NCBI GenBank assembly: GCA_024409025.1
Contig: JAKSUM010000044.1
Location: 1 to 8,266, forward strand
DNA from: a bacterium
Lineage (GTDB): Bacteria > Vulcanimicrobiota > CADAWZ01
Direction: 5' to 3'
Length of the DNA: 8,266 nt
Below, one piece after another: positions 6,415 through 8,266 of the stretch. Position 1 is the stretch's first letter, and each line of letters opens with the position of its first letter. The translations under genes were made by a program, and so were the position numbers. The notes under the pieces are model-generated. The model saw only the letters and a program-made list of their open reading frames with translations. It was not told the origin of the DNA and searched no databases.

Positions 6415-7943
6415 AATTCCTCCGCCTCGAATTCCGCTTCCGCTTTTATTTCAAAAAGCCTTGGCCATGGCAGATCGAACAGAAATGATGCTGACTTTAT
6501 GTCAATTGTCTTTCCTGATGACATTTTATGATGACCCTTGAAGAAGCTGCTAAAAATTTTGTCTGCCTTTTCCCTCAGCTTTAAGGATATTGACATTGCC
6601 GTTTCCGCCCTGTCAAGTTCGCTCATGTTAAGGACAGATAGGCCTTTTGCAAGCCTTTTCAGTTTTAATGATGCCCTTAGCGAGCTCTCGTATTCACAGT
6701 CGTCAAGTATTCTTTCCATTATAAATTCGGCATGCTTTGCCGGATTGAACCGCCCTGTTTTTTCGGATATGTATTTAAGGGCTGCACGCGCTACTGCAGT
6801 TCCTGCCGTATTTACTGAGGTGTTCCATCCTGCATATGCCGGAACCAGCACGGGATCGGCGTGCTCAAGAAGCTCATTCCTGACAGCTATTTCCGAGCCG
6901 TTTGCGTATGCAAGATCCGCCAGAGCCGCGTATCCGCCTTTTTTTATTTCATCGGAACGGGCTTTAATGAATTTTTTCTTTGATGAGGGCACTGATATAT
7001 GCTGCAGCTCTGTTTCCTTCTGTCTGGAGTCAGGAGCGTTGCAGAATATTTTTATGTCCCCGTCATTATCTTTTATTTCAAATCCTGCAGCTCTTACGGA
7101 CTCTTCGATAACCTCCCTTACTGTTTTCTGCTCATAGATGGTTTTGGCCTCAGAGCCTTTTTTGCTTGAATACTCGATTGAGAATGTAGGACTTATCCCT
7201 GTCTCCTTTGAGGCAAGATATGCGATCATTGTCATCGGAAGCTCATCAGTCCCTCTGCAGACTGATGCGTCTTTTTCGCCGTTAAGCATCTGTTCGAGCT
7301 TTTGTGCCTCATGTATGTTGGGTCCCATGCATACGACGTCATCAAGTCCTATTGCCAGCATGTCTATTATTCCCTGTTTTTTCCATCTGCATACCGCTTC
7401 GTTGATTGATGCGTTCCTTTTTCTGAGCTCAAGATATTTTGGCAGTATTCCCTCAAGACCTGCTCTTGAATTTTCTATTGCAAGCCTGTCTGCAAATTCC
7501 CTGTCCGTCAGTTTTTTCTGCGGGAAGAGGGACTCAATCGCTTTTTTGAAGCTTCCTGATATTGCAATGTCGGTGCTGTTCAGGAATGTCGGGAAGGTTC
7601 TCATGATAACGCTGAAGAGCGCTGCTTTCCGGCATGGCTTAGATGAAAGGAATTCTTTTAGGCTTTCAGTCCTTTGTGTAATTTTGCTGCCGTCCTGATT
7701 TGCGGATCTTGAGGCTATAAGCCCTCCGTATATCATCATGTCTGCCGAAATAAGCAGGACTGAGTCCTTTGATGCTGTTTTTTTCAGCCATTGCAGTATT
7801 TCTTCGGGTCTTCCGGGTTCCGTGAAGCGTCCCAGCAGCTCTTCCGGAGGCATTGAAACAGAAAAGCCCGCCATTTCTGCAAGCTTCTTTGGAAACTGCA
7901 TTACGCATGGCCTGTTGTCAATAGGAACTATAATTATTTTCAT
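6411..7943 (-). CDS. DUF4127 family protein of unknown function
   Basis: The 510-residue product matches the DUF4127 pattern end to end. It starts MKIIIVPIDNRPCVMQFP (residues 1-18), then PPEELLGR (32-39), SADMMIYGGLIASR (66-79), the acidic pair in GLDDVVCMGPN (199-209), DELPMTMIAYLA (233-244), and the family hallmark AYAGWNTSVNTAGTAVA (369-385). The biochemical role of the family is unknown to me. Conserved Asp, Asn and Arg residues near the start (DNRP, 9-12) and the Asp pair suggest an enzyme or metal/ligand binder, which is inference. No signal peptide or membrane segment is visible, so this copy is probably cytoplasmic. Around residues 201-209 many relatives, as I recall them, read DDTSPYG; this one reads DDVVCMG. 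The start has only a weak Shine-Dalgarno (ACGG about ten bases upstream), but an in-frame stop just upstream rules out extension. It lies 19 bp after a TIM-barrel-like gene and overlaps uvrB by four bases, suggesting one operon. Confidence 0.88.
   Translation of the reverse strand: MKIIIVPIDNRPCVMQFPKKLAEMAGFSVSMPPEELLGRFTEPGRPEEILQWLKKTASKDSVLLISADMMIYGGLIASRSANQDGSKITQRTESLKEFLSSKPCRKAALFSVIMRTFPTFLNSTDIAISGSFKKAIESLFPQKKLTDREFADRLAIENSRAGLEGILPKYLELRKRNASINEAVCRWKKQGIIDMLAIGLDDVVCMGPNIHEAQKLEQMLNGEKDASVCRGTDELPMTMIAYLASKETGISPTFSIEYSSKKGSEAKTIYEQKTVREVIEESVRAAGFEIKDNDGDIKIFCNAPDSRQKETELQHISVPSSKKKFIKARSDEIKKGGYAALADLAYANGSEIAVRNELLEHADPVLVPAYAGWNTSVNTAGTAVARAALKYISEKTGRFNPAKHAEFIMERILDDCEYESSLRASLKLKRLAKGLSVLNMSELDRAETAMSISLKLREKADKIFSSFFKGHHKMSSGKTIDIKSASFLFDLPWPRLFEIKAEAEFEAEEL
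6419..6423 (-). promoter_or_regulatory. Ribosome binding site of uvrB
   Basis: Read on the minus strand, GGAGG lies four bases before the ATG at 6414-6412, inside the last codons of the DUF4127 gene. It is the clearest Shine-Dalgarno in the leftward unit and supports the ATG in the ATGA overlap as the uvrB start. Confidence 0.75.
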
Positions 7944-7962
7944 GGTATTTAGCCGTCAGCTC

Positions 7963-8266
7963 TCAGCGATCAAGCCTGTCGATGGCATTTCTGAATGCCT
8001 CTGTCGTACGCAGGACGGTTTCCAGATCCTTTTCCGTAACCACAGCGCCTATGGCTATGCCCGATGCTCCGGCTCTGCGCAGCCATTCAACCTGACATGG
8101 CCTTATCTTTCTCTGGGTTGGTATGAATACCGGTATTGAGAGCTGGCTTATGAGATGCCTGTAAAATGCAATGTCCTTAAGTGTCAGCGGAGTCCTGTAT
8201 TCATCCGGAGGAACTATTGATGCTTCAATGACGTCTGCTCCAAGCTCTTCAAGGATTTTTGCCCTG
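7963..8266 (-). CDS. Unidentified TIM-barrel-like protein, C-terminal fragment
   Basis: A minus-strand frame enters from the right edge and ends at a TGA (7965-7963), giving the last 100 residues of a longer protein. The pattern is alternating strand and helix, as in the second half of a beta/alpha barrel. GADVIEASIVPP (9-20) looks like one strand, SIPVFIPTQRKI (43-54) the next, and AGASGIAIGAVVTEKD (65-80) a final strand with a Gly-rich turn of the kind that binds phosphate in many TIM barrels. A helical tail follows (LETVLRTTEAFRNAIDRL). I do not recognise the family. A phosphate-binding barrel, such as those of nucleotide, pyridoxal or sugar-phosphate metabolism, is possible, but the GGI turn common in flavin barrels is replaced by PTQRKI. 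It stops 19 bp before the DUF4127 gene on the same strand, so it is probably the upstream gene of that operon. Coding status is likely from its compact, conserved-looking sequence and close spacing. Confidence 0.7.
   Translation of the reverse strand, partial: RAKILEELGADVIEASIVPPDEYRTPLTLKDIAFYRHLISQLSIPVFIPTQRKIRPCQVEWLRRAGASGIAIGAVVTEKDLETVLRTTEAFRNAIDRLDR

Noticed and set aside
6538..7698. Two consecutive plus-strand open frames (199 and 186 codons) antisense to the DUF4127 gene
   Set aside because: They lie wholly opposite a gene with clear family motifs. They are low-complexity Ser/Ala/Phe-rich translations typical of reversed codons, with no ribosome sites or known motifs.
7738..8139. 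Plus-strand open frame of 133 codons across the DUF4127 start and the upstream gene
   Set aside because: It is antisense to two minus-strand coding regions. The minus-strand frame at 7963-8266 gives a coherent barrel-like protein, so the plus frame is a shadow.

Overview
This is an ordinary-looking chromosomal window of a bacterium, densely coded and with no RNA gene, mobile element or CRISPR array that I can see. It holds six protein genes, three on each strand, converging on a 39-bp gap at 4372-4410. Base composition is in the mid-40s %GC (estimated by eye from sampled lines). The organism makes isoprenoids by the MEP route (IspE) and carries a DUF4127 protein, a family I associate with anaerobic Bacillota, Synergistota and Thermotogota. 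The assignment to one of these is inference with low confidence, because no rRNA or other strong marker is present.

Left, rightward unit (1-2660). A DUF3857/transglutaminase-like protein enters from beyond the left edge. Its stop overlaps the start of ispE by one base (TAATG), so the two are probably co-transcribed and translationally coupled. The transglutaminase-like domain seems to have lost its catalytic Cys and His. After ispE comes a 14-bp perfect palindrome followed by eight T residues. It looks like a weak terminator, and it sits directly against a good extended -10 promoter for the next gene.

Centre (2725-4371). recN, the SMC-like double-strand-break repair ATPase, has its own promoter and Shine-Dalgarno site. 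These place its start at the ATG at 2725 rather than at an in-frame TTG at 2701.

Right, leftward unit (8266 down to 4411). In transcription order there is the C-terminal 100 residues of an unrecognised TIM-barrel-like protein, a DUF4127 protein 19 bp later, and uvrB, which overlaps DUF4127 by four bases (ATGA). This looks like an operon running to the nucleotide excision repair gene. The result is two DNA-repair genes (recN and uvrB) tail to tail, each the last gene of its strand's run within this window.

I did not find an obviously new system. The points most worth a second look are the apparently inactivated transglutaminase core, the tight coupling of a DUF4127 protein of unknown function to uvrB, the compact terminator/promoter junction before recN, and the unidentified TIM-barrel fragment at the right edge.
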